Below, piece by piece: positions 1-7,958 of a DNA stretch of 64,000 nucleotides (positions are counted from its first letter, which is position 1; every line of letters starts with the position of its first letter). The position numbers and the translations under genes were made by a program. The notes under the pieces are model-generated. The model did no database searches and had not been told where the DNA came from. It worked only from the letters and a program-made list of their open reading frames with translations. Location: NCBI RefSeq assembly GCF_026342435.1, contig NZ_JAPEMT010000003.1, forward strand, positions 930,001 through 994,000, given 5' to 3'. This DNA comes from Streptomyces sp. NBC_00237 (GTDB lineage Bacteria > Actinomycetota > Actinomycetes > Streptomycetales > Streptomycetaceae).

Positions 1-159
1 CCTCCGCCAGGACCTCGACGCCGTCACTGCCGGGCTCACCCTTAGCTACAGCTCCGGCGTCGTTGAAGGGCACGTCAACCGTTTAAGACAATCAAGCGGC
101 AGATGTACGGCCGCGGATCCTTCCAACTCCTACGCACTCGCGTCCTGTTGCGATCGTGA
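1..159 (+). pseudogene. ISL3-family transposase, 3' end, frameshifted
   Basis: The window opens inside a transposase gene. The last ~50 codons read SYSSGVVEGHVNR in one frame and continue as KTIKRQMYGR up to a TGA at 157-159 in the next. This C-terminal block is characteristic of ISL3-family transposases of streptomycetes. One base is missing at about position 83 (CGT TT- AAG), so the protein is frameshifted at the conserved GHVNR(I)KTIKRQ motif and this copy is probably inactive. The rest of the element lies outside the window. A sequencing deletion at this spot is the main alternative. Confidence 0.8.
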
Positions 160-184
160 CCGTCCCGAGATTTCGTCCAGAGCC
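160..184 (-). repeat. ISL3-family terminal inverted repeat (right end)
   Basis: Read on the minus strand, the sequence right after the transposase stop begins GGCTCTGGACGAAATCTCGG. ISL3-family ends start with GGCTCT. Immediately outside it the IS256-type coding sequence resumes without a gap, so this is taken as the outer edge of the ISL3 element. The 8 bp at 185-192 would be one copy of its target duplication; the other copy is outside the window. Confidence 0.6.
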
Positions 185-793
185 GCTCTCGCTGTCCCCG
201 ACCATCAGCCCGAGGACCTCGCTGCCTCTGTCCTCGGTGATGCCGGTGGCGACCACCACGGGCCGGGAGGCGATCTGGTGGTTCACCCGAGCCTTGCAGT
301 AGGTCGCGTCCAGGTAGTCCAAGTAGGCGTAGGGGAAACGGACATGGCCCAGCGGGCGGGTGCGGAACGCGGTCAGCGGCTCGTCGAGAGCCTGGCAGAT
401 CCGCGAGACCTCGGACTTGGAGATGCCGCTGTCCCCGCCGAGGGCTTTGACCAGGTCATCGACGCTGCGGGTGGAGACGCCGTGCACATATGCTTCCATG
501 ATCACGGCGTAGAGGGCCTGGTCGATGCGGCGCCGACGCTCCAGCAGCGACGGGAAGAAGTTGCCGGTGCGAACCTTGGGGATCTCCAGATCCAGATCGT
601 CGGCCAGCGTGGTCAGCACCCGCTCGCGGTGCCCGTTGCGGACGCCTGTCCGCGTCGGCGTGTGCTCGTTCCACTCCGCACCGATCTGGGCACTCGCCTC
701 GGCCTCGATCAGCTCCTGCACCATCCGCTCCGCGATGGCACGGACCAGCTCGATTCCATCGGTCGAACGTAGTGACTCCAGCAGCCGTATCAG
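185..793 (-). pseudogene. IS256-family transposase, broken at both ends
   Basis: About 203 codons of a mutator/IS256-type transposase run from LIRLLESLRSTDGIEL through ISKSEVSRICQALDEPL and the first catalytic region (YAYLDYLDATY, normally one LDATY) to LMVGDSES. The reading then stops abruptly at the ISL3 end, so the second half of the DDE domain is missing. The 5' end is cut by the ISAzo13-type element; the missing seven codons are at 2531-2551. The duplicated DYLDATY also suggests a small internal insertion. The gene is dead and useful only as a record of the insertions. Confidence 0.88.
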
Positions 794-2529
794 TGAACCT
801 GTGCGCCAACAACTGTCAGTCCTGATGTTGCCGGGCCGATGGCCCGAGTAGACCCGGAGTATGAAGGTTTCGTCGGAGACCGTCGCCGCGTTGCGCGACA
901 AGTTCGAGGAAGTCCTGCCGCATCTGGACGAGCGGCAGCGCCGTCTGCTCCTGGGCTCGGAGGCGGGGGCGCTGGGGCATGGCGGGATCATCGCGGTGGC
1001 CGCGGCAGCGGGGGTGTCCACGGCCACCGTCAGCCGGGGATTGGAACAACTGCGCATGGGTCCGCCCGTCCTGGGCCGCCAACGCGTGCCCGGCGGCGGA
1101 CGCAAGCCGTTGACCACGACTGATCCCGAGCTGCAGGGGGCTTTGGACGCGTTGATCGAGCCGACCGAGCTGGGCGATCCGGCCTCGCCGCTGCGCTGGA
1201 CCACCGCCTCGCTGCGGGACCTGTCCGAGCAGTTGACCGTCACGGGACACCCGGTCAGCGCGACCACTGTGGGCAAGTTGCTGCATCAGATGGGCTTCTC
1301 GCTGCAAGCTGCCGTCCGGACTGCTTCCGGGGCGAGTCATCCCGACCGGGACGCGCAGTTCCTGCACATCCAGGCCACTGCGGAACGCTTCCTCGCCGTC
1401 GGCCAGCCGGTGATCAGCGTTGACGCGAAGAAGAAGGAGGCCATCGGCAACTATCAGCGCCCCGGCCGTGTCTGGCGGCCCAAGGGCGTCCCGGTCCAGG
1501 TCGACGATCACACCTTCCCGGCCGACGCGGACATGATCACCCCGTACGGGATCTACGACCTCGGCGAGGACAGCGGCTGGGTCAATGTGGGCACCGACCG
1601 CAACACCGCCGCCTTCGCGGTGGAATCGATCCGCCGCTGGTGGAACGACCGCGGCCACCTCGACCACCCCCGCGCCACCGCCCTGCTGATCACCGCCGAT
1701 GCCGGTGGACCCAACGGCGTCATCTTCCACACCTGGAGGTGGCAACTGGCCGGCCTCGCCCGCGAGATGGACGTACCTATCACGGTCTGCCACTTTCCTC
1801 CGGGCACAAGCAAATGGAACAAGGTCGAACACCGGCTGTTCTCCCGGATCACCTGCGCCTGGCGCGGCATCCCGCTGACCAGCCACGAGGTCGCCGTGAA
1901 GGCGATCGCCTCAGCCCATACCCGCACCGGTCTCGTGGTTCGAGCCGAACTGGACACCCACCGTTACCCCACCGGGCAGAACCCCACGCCCTGGCAGGTC
2001 GCCACCCTCCCGCTGAGCCGCGACGCCTTCCACGGCGACTGGAACTACACCCTGCACCCGGCCCCCGAACCACAGCGAACACCGCCTCGCCGCACCGATC
2101 CCGCTGCCATCGTCTGGCTGTCGGACCCGGCCCTGACCGGCATGCCCCGCCAGGAGCTGGCCTCCCTGGTCGAGCTGGTTGCCGACGACTGGCAATGGCT
2201 CGCCGACCGCGACCTGACCCGCCGAACCGGCCATCCCCGCCAACGCCCCTCCGCCCACGGAATCGGTCAACTCGAGCATCACATCCGCGTCCTGGCCGCA
2301 GTGCTACGAGCCCGCCGGGTCGCCACGACCGTCCTGATCACCGACATCCTGAACTGTCATCGCACCTACCTGAACCGATCCGCCGACGGGGCGGCGGTGC
2401 TCCTCGCACGCCACGACGTCTACATCGCCCCGACCGAAGGCCCCAAGGCCCGCACCCGCGCACAGCTGCAGGCCCGCATCGACACAGCCCGGCAACATCA
2501 GGACTGACAGTTGTTGGCGCACAGGTTCA
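794..2529 (+). mobile_element. Complete ISAzo13-family insertion sequence
   Basis: A ~1.74 kb element bounded by exceptionally long perfect inverted repeats of 43 bp (794-836 and 2487-2529), starting TGAACCTGTGCGCCAACAAC. It contains one transposase gene. It sits inside the IS256-type transposase: removing 794-2530 joins MALSQSE to LIRLLESLRS in frame. The base duplication at the junction is ambiguous because TCAG occurs at both edges (790-793 and 2527-2530); the target duplication may be 4 bp (TCAG) or as little as 1 bp. Intact ends and an intact ORF suggest recent insertion and possible activity. Confidence 0.9.
861..2507 (+). CDS. ISAzo13-family transposase
   Basis: This 548-aa protein catalyses movement of the surrounding element. 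The N-terminal part reads LPHLDERQRRLLLGSEAGAL followed by a helix-turn-helix region (VAAAAGVSTATVSRGLEQL). The middle carries the RNase H-like DDE core with VISVDAKKKE, LLITADAGGPNG and CHFPPGTSKWNKVEHRLFS, all typical of the family. The length matches full-size members and no stop or frameshift is present. The ATG at 861 lies 24 bp inside the left inverted repeat. The stop falls inside the right inverted repeat, as expected for a compact IS. Confidence 0.93.
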   Translation: MKVSSETVAALRDKFEEVLPHLDERQRRLLLGSEAGALGHGGIIAVAAAAGVSTATVSRGLEQLRMGPPVLGRQRVPGGGRKPLTTTDPELQGALDALIEPTELGDPASPLRWTTASLRDLSEQLTVTGHPVSATTVGKLLHQMGFSLQAAVRTASGASHPDRDAQFLHIQATAERFLAVGQPVISVDAKKKEAIGNYQRPGRVWRPKGVPVQVDDHTFPADADMITPYGIYDLGEDSGWVNVGTDRNTAAFAVESIRRWWNDRGHLDHPRATALLITADAGGPNGVIFHTWRWQLAGLAREMDVPITVCHFPPGTSKWNKVEHRLFSRITCAWRGIPLTSHEVAVKAIASAHTRTGLVVRAELDTHRYPTGQNPTPWQVATLPLSRDAFHGDWNYTLHPAPEPQRTPPRRTDPAAIVWLSDPALTGMPRQELASLVELVADDWQWLADRDLTRRTGHPRQRPSAHGIGQLEHHIRVLAAVLRARRVATTVLITDILNCHRTYLNRSADGAAVLLARHDVYIAPTEGPKARTRAQLQARIDTARQHQD

Positions 2530-2530
2530 G

Positions 2531-2551
2531 TTCAGACTGGGACAGGGCCAT
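2531..2551 (-). pseudogene. IS256-family transposase, detached first seven codons
   Basis: On the minus strand ATG at 2551 reads MALSQSE and then hits the ISAzo13-type element. The continuation is found at 793. A GAGGAG ribosome-binding site sits 6 nt upstream of the ATG. This piece proves that the two halves were one gene before the insertion. Confidence 0.85.
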
Positions 2552-2980
2552 CGTGCACTCCTCGTGGTTGAACTGGCTGTTCACCATGGAGAGTTACGCG
2601 ATGGCCCGCCTCTTGTTCAGGGAGCGGAACTCACCCGTGGAAGTGCGCCCCGGGCAAACACCCGCGCACTCCCGGCCGCTGATCCGCTACACCACTCGGT
2701 GGGACGCCATCCCCGCTTGTACCCTGCGAGCAGGAGTAGCCGGTCATCGCGCATGGCCAGGGCGGACGGTTCCGCCACCGGCAGCGCGCGGATGCGGAGT
2801 GACCCGCTGCGCTTCGTTTCGGCGAGTACGGAGCCGGGCCAGTACATGGCGTGGACAGCAACAAGGACGCTGCGGCTGACAGACCCCCGCAGGCCCACCC
2901 CGACACAGTGCCGTTCCTGTGCCCGGGGTGAGCGGCACCGGGGGTTGTACGCGCTGGAGCGCTGCGCGCCGACGTGGTGC
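2552..2980. other. No assignable gene
   Basis: About 430 bp between the IS256 start and the HNH remnant. A long open frame exists on the minus strand but it resembles no family I recognise and has no ribosome-binding site. The left end of the IS256 element should lie near its start, but I could not pick out its inverted repeat because its partner is missing. Confidence 0.4.
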
Positions 2981-3266
2981 CTATCGGGCGAGGGTGACCT
3001 TGAGGGGGGTGTTGGGGCAGGTGACGGCGGCCTGCGCGAGGGCGTTCGCCTCCGCCGGGTCGACGGTCGGCTGCCACCGCAGTTTGACCGCCGCCCAGTT
3101 CGCCGCGTACTCGCAGCGTGCACCCTCGAAAGGCGGCATCCAGGTCGTCGGGTCCTGGTCCGCCTTGCTGCGGTTGGTGGTGGCGGAGACCGCCAGGAGA
3201 CTGCGGGGGCCACCGAGGTCCTTGGCGTACGCCTGCCGTTCGGCCGCCGTCCATGCGGAGGCCCCT
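2981..3266 (-). pseudogene. HNH endonuclease family protein, C-terminal remnant
   Basis: The minus strand encodes SAWTAAERQAYAKDLGG, then VSATTNRSKADQDPTTWMPP, a conserved Cys region (EGARCEYAANW) and KLRWQPTVD before a TAG at 2981-2983. This is the C-terminal half of secreted actinobacterial HNH nucleases of the GmrSD-C/DUF1524-like type. The IDHVVPLA part with the HNH catalytic His should lie upstream, but the frame hits stops just beyond 3266 and the sequence changes character. The nuclease is therefore truncated and inactive. Confidence 0.75.
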
Positions 3267-3493
3267 GTCGGTAGCCCCGGCTATCTGAAGTTGCGGAATG
3301 CTCCTGCGCGATCGGACGGCGGCGCCGACTCGCTGGACGATTGCGAAACATTTGATACGGCAGAAGTCGCAGCCTCTGGAGCAACTGAATTGGCACGCGA
3401 TGGAGTTGGCGATGCGGCTCTGGTGTCCGCCGTGTCCCGAGGGCGACGTCTTGGCCACAGTCCACCCTTTGTGGAGTTCGACGGTGGCCTGGT

Positions 3494-3533
3494 GGGGCTG
3501 CGCCTCGGCACGGTGAAGCCGAGGCGCAGCCCC
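3494..3533. terminator. Strong bidirectional hairpin terminator
   Basis: A perfect 16-bp stem (3494-3509 with 3518-3533) encloses an 8-nt loop. It lies 60 bp downstream of the flagellin-like gene, which is transcribed leftward into it. The stem ends in GGGG/CCCC without a T-run, as is common for actinobacterial terminators. Confidence 0.8.
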
Positions 3534-3592
3534 GTCGATAGGGCCCCCGCCGAGAGGGGACTTTCTGTAGATAGCCCGAGGGGCGGAGGGTG

Positions 3593-4363
3593 TCAGCTGG
3601 CGGTGTTTACCAGGTGGGTGACGGCGTGTCCGTCGACGGTGCCCTGCGGTGACACAGCGTTGATCAGTTCGGGTAGTTTGACGGCCAGCTCCCGGGCAAC
3701 TGTGTCCTGGTCCTTGCCCTGGTCTTCGGCGATTTTGGCGAGATCTTCCTTGCCCACCGCTGCGGTGATCTGTTCTGCGGTCACGGGCTCGTTGGGGCCG
3801 GTTCCGAGCCAGGAGGTCACCTGGGGCAGGCGGGCTGCCAGTTCCTGGGCTTCCTGGGCCACTCGGCCGGCCAGCAGGGAAGTTGCGGCCTGGTCCAGGG
3901 CTGTGTTCACGGTCTGCGGGTCGTCGAGCGAGAAGGTCGGGACCCTGTCCGGCAGCAGTGACAAGCCGTTCGCCTGGGCCTTGGCCACGGCCTGGTTGAT
4001 TTCCTGGGACAGTCGGTCGAACTCGTTGCTGAGGCGCGTCCGCTCCGTACCGGGGGCGGCGGTCTTCGCCTGCACGGCCAGTTCCCGCATCCGCGCCAGG
4101 GAATCGACGATCGAGCTGAGAGCGCCCTCCGTGACCTGGGTCGGGTTTGTAGCGCCGTCGGCGTCGCGCCGCGCGGTGGTCCTTGTGCCTATCTGTACGC
4201 CCATGCGTGTGGAGATCGCCAGACCGGCCGCGTCATCCTTGGAAGCGTTGATGCGCTTGCCCGTCATCAGCGAATCCGCAGCCGACTTCAGCCTGTCGTT
4301 CGTGATGCCGGAGGCCAACTGGGCGTTCAGGCTGCCGATGTTGGTGTTCAGGATGAGTGCCAT
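3593..4363 (-). CDS. Flagellin N-terminal domain fused to a YidB-like (DUF937) domain
   Basis: This 256-aa protein starts at the ATG with AGGGAG 6 nt upstream; the longer upstream reading is not needed. Residues 1-135 match the flagellin N-terminal D0/D1 region: ILNTNIGSLNAQ, SGKRIN-like TGKRINASKDDAAGLAIS, TEGALSSIVDSLARMRELAVQA. The C-terminal flagellin domain required for filament assembly is absent. Instead residues ~182-243 (SWLGTGPNEPVTAEQITAAV ... LAVKLPELINAVSPQGTV) match the YidB/DUF937 family, whose function is unknown. No signal peptide or other flagellar gene is nearby. Streptomycetes are non-motile, so a role in a flagellum is unlikely. The monocistronic gene with its own terminator looks intact and expressed. 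Function unknown. Confidence 0.85.
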   Translation of the reverse strand: MALILNTNIGSLNAQLASGITNDRLKSAADSLMTGKRINASKDDAAGLAISTRMGVQIGTRTTARRDADGATNPTQVTEGALSSIVDSLARMRELAVQAKTAAPGTERTRLSNEFDRLSQEINQAVAKAQANGLSLLPDRVPTFSLDDPQTVNTALDQAATSLLAGRVAQEAQELAARLPQVTSWLGTGPNEPVTAEQITAAVGKEDLAKIAEDQGKDQDTVARELAVKLPELINAVSPQGTVDGHAVTHLVNTAS

Positions 4364-5130
4364 GCGTGGCTCCCTGTCGTGGTGGATTCGTGAGCATGCC
4401 GGGGTGAGTCTTGTCCACGGCGGGAGTGGCCCCGCGGTCACACGGCCGGTTCAAGCCGTCGCACAGAGTGATGGTGGGTGATGGAGCCACCGCATGGGCA
4501 TGCTCGCGTCAGGAATTCCGCTCAGCAAACGCGTGAAGTGCACTGTCGACCCTCTGCTGCGTGGCTTCGCCCAGGACTCGGACGCCGAGGAGGAGCAGTC
4601 GTTGACTTCGCCGCAGCTGCGTAGGCGGCAGGGGCCCGCGTGACATTCTTATCGGCGGCACCCAGAGGGAACACTGCATGACACGAGACCAGGACCGCAG
4701 GCGGCTTCCTCGGCGGCGCCGCAGCGTGCGCAGTGCTCGCCGCCGGCACCGGCAGCACCGCGCCCGTGTGGCTTGCGGCCGGGATGCTCGGCGGGGCCCT
4801 CGTGGTCTACCGCCGCACCGTCCCGTCCCGGCCGTAGGCGTACTTGGCCCGCCTGGGCAACCGGCGCTATGATCGCCCTCCTTCTCGTCTGGGCACAGCC
4901 GGGAGCGTCGTGCCTGGTCCTGCTACCTCTCGCCGGGGCCGAGGCCGCCGTCGCCCTGGTCCTCGCGCTCCTTTGGAACCGGCGCCGAAACGGGCGCGGT
5001 GAGCGAGCCTACAGTCCGCTATCGGGCCGGACTCCAGCTGGGCGCTCTGATCCTGTGGCTTCCACCGTGCTGCCAGCGCGTACCAGGAGCGCACCGCCGC
5101 CAGCTGTTCCAGGGCGATCAGCGGTGCGGC
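4364..5130. other. Region of short membrane-peptide remnants
   Basis: No complete gene. Plus-strand frames hold two hydrophobic stretches: VWLAAGMLGGALVVYRR ending at a TAG at 4835-4837, and AMIALLLVWAQPGASCLVLL followed by a second hydrophobic segment around 4870-4990. Neither has a convincing start and both read like pieces of small membrane proteins. A GCCGATAA octamer on the minus strand (4649-4656) equals the -10 element of sigma-28/WhiG promoters, but no matching -35 TAAA is present at the usual spacing. Confidence 0.4.
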
Positions 5131-5300
5131 CCGGCTCGGCCGACCACCTCTACGGCTCCTCGATCCGCGCGATCCCCACGGGCAAGAAGCTGGTGGCCTT
5201 GACCTTCAACGCCGCCTGGGAGGAAAGCGGCCTGGACACCGTTTTAAAGGTCCTGCGCCAGCAGAAAAGCGCCAGCCGCCTTCTGTCCTTGTCACTGCGT
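5131..5300 (+). pseudogene. Polysaccharide deacetylase (NodB-type) N-terminal remnant
   Basis: The fragment reads YGSSIRAIPTGKKLVALTFN, then AAWEESGLDTVLKVLRQQK, resembling the start of carbohydrate-esterase-4 domains (VALTFDAAW ... VLRVL). The catalytic-motif Asp of TFD is Asn here, and homology is lost after about 50 residues, where FFLTG is expected. There is no start codon of its own. It is a decayed fragment. Confidence 0.5.
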
Positions 5301-5370
5301 GGGCGTCAAGTGGGTGCCCGAGGACCGCCACCTTGCCGGGGTGGCGGCCTGCCGTGTCCGGCTCAGTTAC

Positions 5371-5760
5371 TCAATCCAGGTGGCTGCGGTAGGTGTCGGC
5401 ATCCTGAAGGGCTGAGAGTTCGCCCGGGTCGGACGCCTTGACGCGGAACAGCCAGCCCTTTCCGTAGGGGTCATCGTTGATCAGTTCCGGGGAGTCCGTC
5501 AGGTCGTCATTGACGGCGACGATTTCCCCGGAGAGCGGCGACTTCGCACTGCGTGCCTGGAGCACTGCCTCGACCAGCATGCAGTTCTCACCGGCGGTCA
5601 CCTGGGTGCCGATCGCGGGAGGACGAACGGAAGTCACATCGCCGAGCTGCTCCTGCTCGGGATCCGTCAAGCCGACCACGTACTCGTTCTTCCCCGCATC
5701 GCGTACCCACTCTCCCGACGCGCCCCCGGCGTACTTGAGCTCCTTCGGAATGTTCGACAT
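5371..5760 (-). CDS. GcvH-like protein lacking the lipoyl-lysine
   Basis: This 129-aa protein has the length and fold of the glycine cleavage H protein: MSNIPKELKY at the start, EWVRDAGKNEYVVGLTD, QEQLGDV, SPLSGEIVAVN, DSPELINDDPYGKGWLF at the end. In true GcvH the motif ESVKA carries the lysine that receives lipoate. Here the equivalent stretch is EAVLQ (residues 64-68), so Lys is replaced by Leu-67. It therefore cannot act as a lipoyl carrier in glycine cleavage in the normal way. No gcvT or gcvP lies nearby. The ATG is preceded by GGGAG. It is either a neofunctionalised paralogue or a gene decaying without stops. Confidence 0.85.
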   Translation of the reverse strand: MSNIPKELKYAGGASGEWVRDAGKNEYVVGLTDPEQEQLGDVTSVRPPAIGTQVTAGENCMLVEAVLQARSAKSPLSGEIVAVNDDLTDSPELINDDPYGKGWLFRVKASDPGELSALQDADTYRSHLD

Positions 5761-6497
5761 CTCTCTCCCAGTTGTCGTCACTTCCTGAACAGCGGGCCGA
5801 GCGTGGCGACCCGCGAAAAGTCGCCTGCCCACGCGGAGCAGCCATATTCAGTGGCCCTCGCCCTCTTCACCACCCCCAAAGCCACCGGGCTGCGCACCGC
5901 CCCGAGAAGACCGGTGAACCGGCACTACGCCGCCGCCGGGCTGTTCACCGGCCGCTCTCGAGGCGATGATCTCTTCGTCCGGCCGGTAGTCGTGCACGGT
6001 CCCGCACACGATGGGCACCGCGTCGGCATCCAGACGCCGGAGGTTGCCGGGGACGGACCAGTCATCTAGGCGGCGGTGCCGCTGGCAGGTGACGATCCGC
6101 CAGGCGGTACGTCTGTACTGCTGACGGTGGGTGATGTGGGTGGCGGGGTGAGGGCACGCGGTGACCTGACGTACATGCATGGGCCGACTCTCGCGAGGAA
6201 CTGCTGCTGGTACCGCTCCCCGGGCCCGTACCGTGCGTGACCCACGTCATACCGGCGGGTGTCGTATACCCCGAGCCCGCCCTGCACGGCGGGCATTCGG
6301 ACCCGCCCGTCTGTTCCAGGACCGCAGAGGGGGGCACCCCTGTGACGGAAAGGCCGTGCCGTGACCGACACCAGCACTACCGCCAGCACCTCACCTCACC
6401 TCGCTCTGCCCACTCTGGCCGAGGCCATGACCGAGGCCATCACAATGCGGGCAATCCTCGCCGTCAGGGTGGGCCCGGCTCCGCGCGGCCGTCATGG
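5761..6497. other. No assignable gene
   Basis: Several overlapping minus-strand frames of ~90-110 codons span 5848-6389, but none has a ribosome-binding site or a recognisable family. One (around 5920-6110) contains a protein-like stretch, VPIVCGTVHDYRPDEEIIAS, which may be a remnant. No convincing promoter or RNA structure was seen. Confidence 0.35.
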
Positions 6498-7958
6498 TCA
6501 GGTGGTACCACCCTGACGCCACGCCGGAGGCAGGGTGAGGCGCTGGGGCAGAGGGGTAGATGTGTCGGCTGGAACCAGGCCGGACGGTGCCACCCCGGAG
6601 CAAGCGCTGAAGTTCACGATGCCGCCGGAGAATTGTGTGTAGCGGAAGTTCACGGTGGCGCCGGAGAACGTCGCGCCGATGAAATGTACGGTGCCGCGGG
6701 AGAACGTCGCGCCGATGAAGTCCACGGTGCCGCCGGAGAACGTCGCGCTGTTGAAGCGCACGGTAGCGCCGGAGAACATCGCGCTGTTGAAGTCCACGGT
6801 GCCGCCTGAGAACGTTGCACTGTTGAAACGCACGGTGCCGCCGGAGAACTGCGCACCGGTGAAGTGCACGGTGCCGCTGGAGACCACCGCGTGGGTGAGG
6901 TCCACGGTACCGCCGAAGAACCTCGCACCGGCGAAGCGCACGGTGCCGCCGGAGAACGACGCGCGGCCGAACTCCACGCGGCCGCTAGAGAGCGTCGCGC
7001 GGGCGAAGTTCATGGTGCCGCCGGAGATCACCGCATGGGTGAGGTCCACGGTGCCGCCGGAGACCACCGCACCGGCGAAGTCCATGGTGCCGCTGGAGAT
7101 CACCGCGTGGGTGAGGTCCACGGTGCCGCCGAAGAACCTCGCACCGGCGAAGCGCACGGTGCCGCCTGAGAACGTTGCACTGTTGAAACGCACGGTGCCG
7201 CCGGAGACCACCGCATGGGTGAGGTCCACGGTGCCGCTGGAGAACACCGCGCCGGTGAAGTCCATGTTGCCGTCGATGGTGACGGCGGTGAGGTCGAGGT
7301 CGTGGCCCTGCCAGGAGCGGTGAGCATTCTGCGGGATGCGGTAGTGGTCTCCGATCAGGCGCAGGATCGTGTGCCTGACCTCGCGCAGGGCGCGGTACTG
7401 GTCCCGTTTGGCCTGGTGGGCGTCGCGTAGCTCGTCGTACGGCTGGGGAGTGCCGGGGAGGTTTCCGGGGTCGGGGGAGAAGGGCAGCCGGAGGTAGGCG
7501 CACAGGACGTCGATGCATGTCTGGCGCAGGTCCTGTGTCGGGGCGTCGTCCGCCAGGCCCGCGAGGGCGTGGATGCCGCCGAGGCGTACGGCAGGGGAGT
7601 CGGAGCCGAGTTTGTCGACGGCGGTGGAGAAGCGTTCGGTGTGCAGGCGGGTGGCCTCGCGGTGCGCTCCGGCCTCGTCCACGCGCTGGCGGCGGTAGGC
7701 GACGACCAGGGCGACCAGAGCACCGGCCCCGGCGACCACGCCGAAGGAGAGCTTCACCAGGTCGAAGAGTGTCCTCGCGTCGAGCTTGGTGGCGGTGACG
7801 GTGCGGATGTCGAGTTTGAGCAGCATCATCAGCCCGAAGAAGAGAGCGCCCGCGATCAGAACGGCGGCCGTGAAGGAGAGGCCGAGAACCCGGCCGACCT
7901 TCCACAGCCGCAACTCCCTTTCTTTCGGGTCGAATTCGGGCTTCGGCGTGGCTGTCAT
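6498..7958 (-). CDS. Membrane-anchored 12-residue-repeat protein (pentapeptide-repeat-like beta-helix)
   Basis: This 486-aa protein (ATG at 7958; a GTG at 8009 is possible, neither has a strong ribosome-binding site) has two predicted membrane helices near residues 20-45 and 68-90. A cytosolic stretch of ~140 residues follows, including a helical segment (RLHTERFSTAVDKLGSDSPA, then HALAGLADDAPTQDLRQ) common in actinobacterial pentapeptide-repeat membrane proteins. Then come about 18 tandem copies of a 12-residue unit of consensus GTV-x-F-x-x-A-x-F-S-G. Alternating aromatic/aliphatic positions suggest a right-handed quadrilateral or beta-helix fold. The unit is longer than the classical A(D/N)LxX pentapeptide. 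Function unknown. Confidence 0.85.
   Translation of the reverse strand: MTATPKPEFDPKERELRLWKVGRVLGLSFTAAVLIAGALFFGLMMLLKLDIRTVTATKLDARTLFDLVKLSFGVVAGAGALVALVVAYRRQRVDEAGAHREATRLHTERFSTAVDKLGSDSPAVRLGGIHALAGLADDAPTQDLRQTCIDVLCAYLRLPFSPDPGNLPGTPQPYDELRDAHQAKRDQYRALREVRHTILRLIGDHYRIPQNAHRSWQGHDLDLTAVTIDGNMDFTGAVFSSGTVDLTHAVVSGGTVRFNSATFSGGTVRFAGARFFGGTVDLTHAVISSGTMDFAGAVVSGGTVDLTHAVISGGTMNFARATLSSGRVEFGRASFSGGTVRFAGARFFGGTVDLTHAVVSSGTVHFTGAQFSGGTVRFNSATFSGGTVDFNSAMFSGATVRFNSATFSGGTVDFIGATFSRGTVHFIGATFSGATVNFRYTQFSGGIVNFSACSGVAPSGLVPADTSTPLPQRLTLPPAWRQGGTT
6606..7271 (-). repeat. 36-bp tandem coding repeats
   Basis: About 18.5 head-to-tail units of 36 bp encode the 12-residue repeats of the overlapping gene. 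Units such as GTVRFAGARFFG followed by GTVDLTHAV recur as a two-unit block at least twice (around 6895 and 7125), showing recent duplication of higher-order blocks. Reading frame is kept throughout. Confidence 0.85.

Noticed and set aside
92..1276. A 394-codon minus-strand frame around the IS256 transposase
   Set aside because: Only the part at 185-793 is transposase. The N-terminal ~150 residues are an antisense shadow of the ISAzo13 gene and the C-terminal residues lie in the ISL3 element.
1640..3274. A 544-codon plus-strand frame
   Set aside because: It is the +1 shadow of the ISAzo13 transposase (Arg/Pro-rich) and then non-coding sequence. It has no family blocks.
4649..4656. GCCGATAA as a sigma-28/WhiG promoter for the flagellin-like gene
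   Set aside because: The octamer fits the -10 element, but no TAAA-type -35 lies ~15 bp upstream and the distance to the gene is ~290 bp. Kept only as a remark.
6606..7271. 36-bp tandem repeats considered as a CRISPR array
   Set aside because: The units are directly adjacent with no unique spacers, keep one reading frame and encode the 12-residue repeat protein.
6655..7323. Repetitive plus-strand ORF opposite the repeat protein
   Set aside because: It is the antisense shadow of the minus-strand repeats. The minus strand has membrane helices and non-repeat domains that make a coherent protein.
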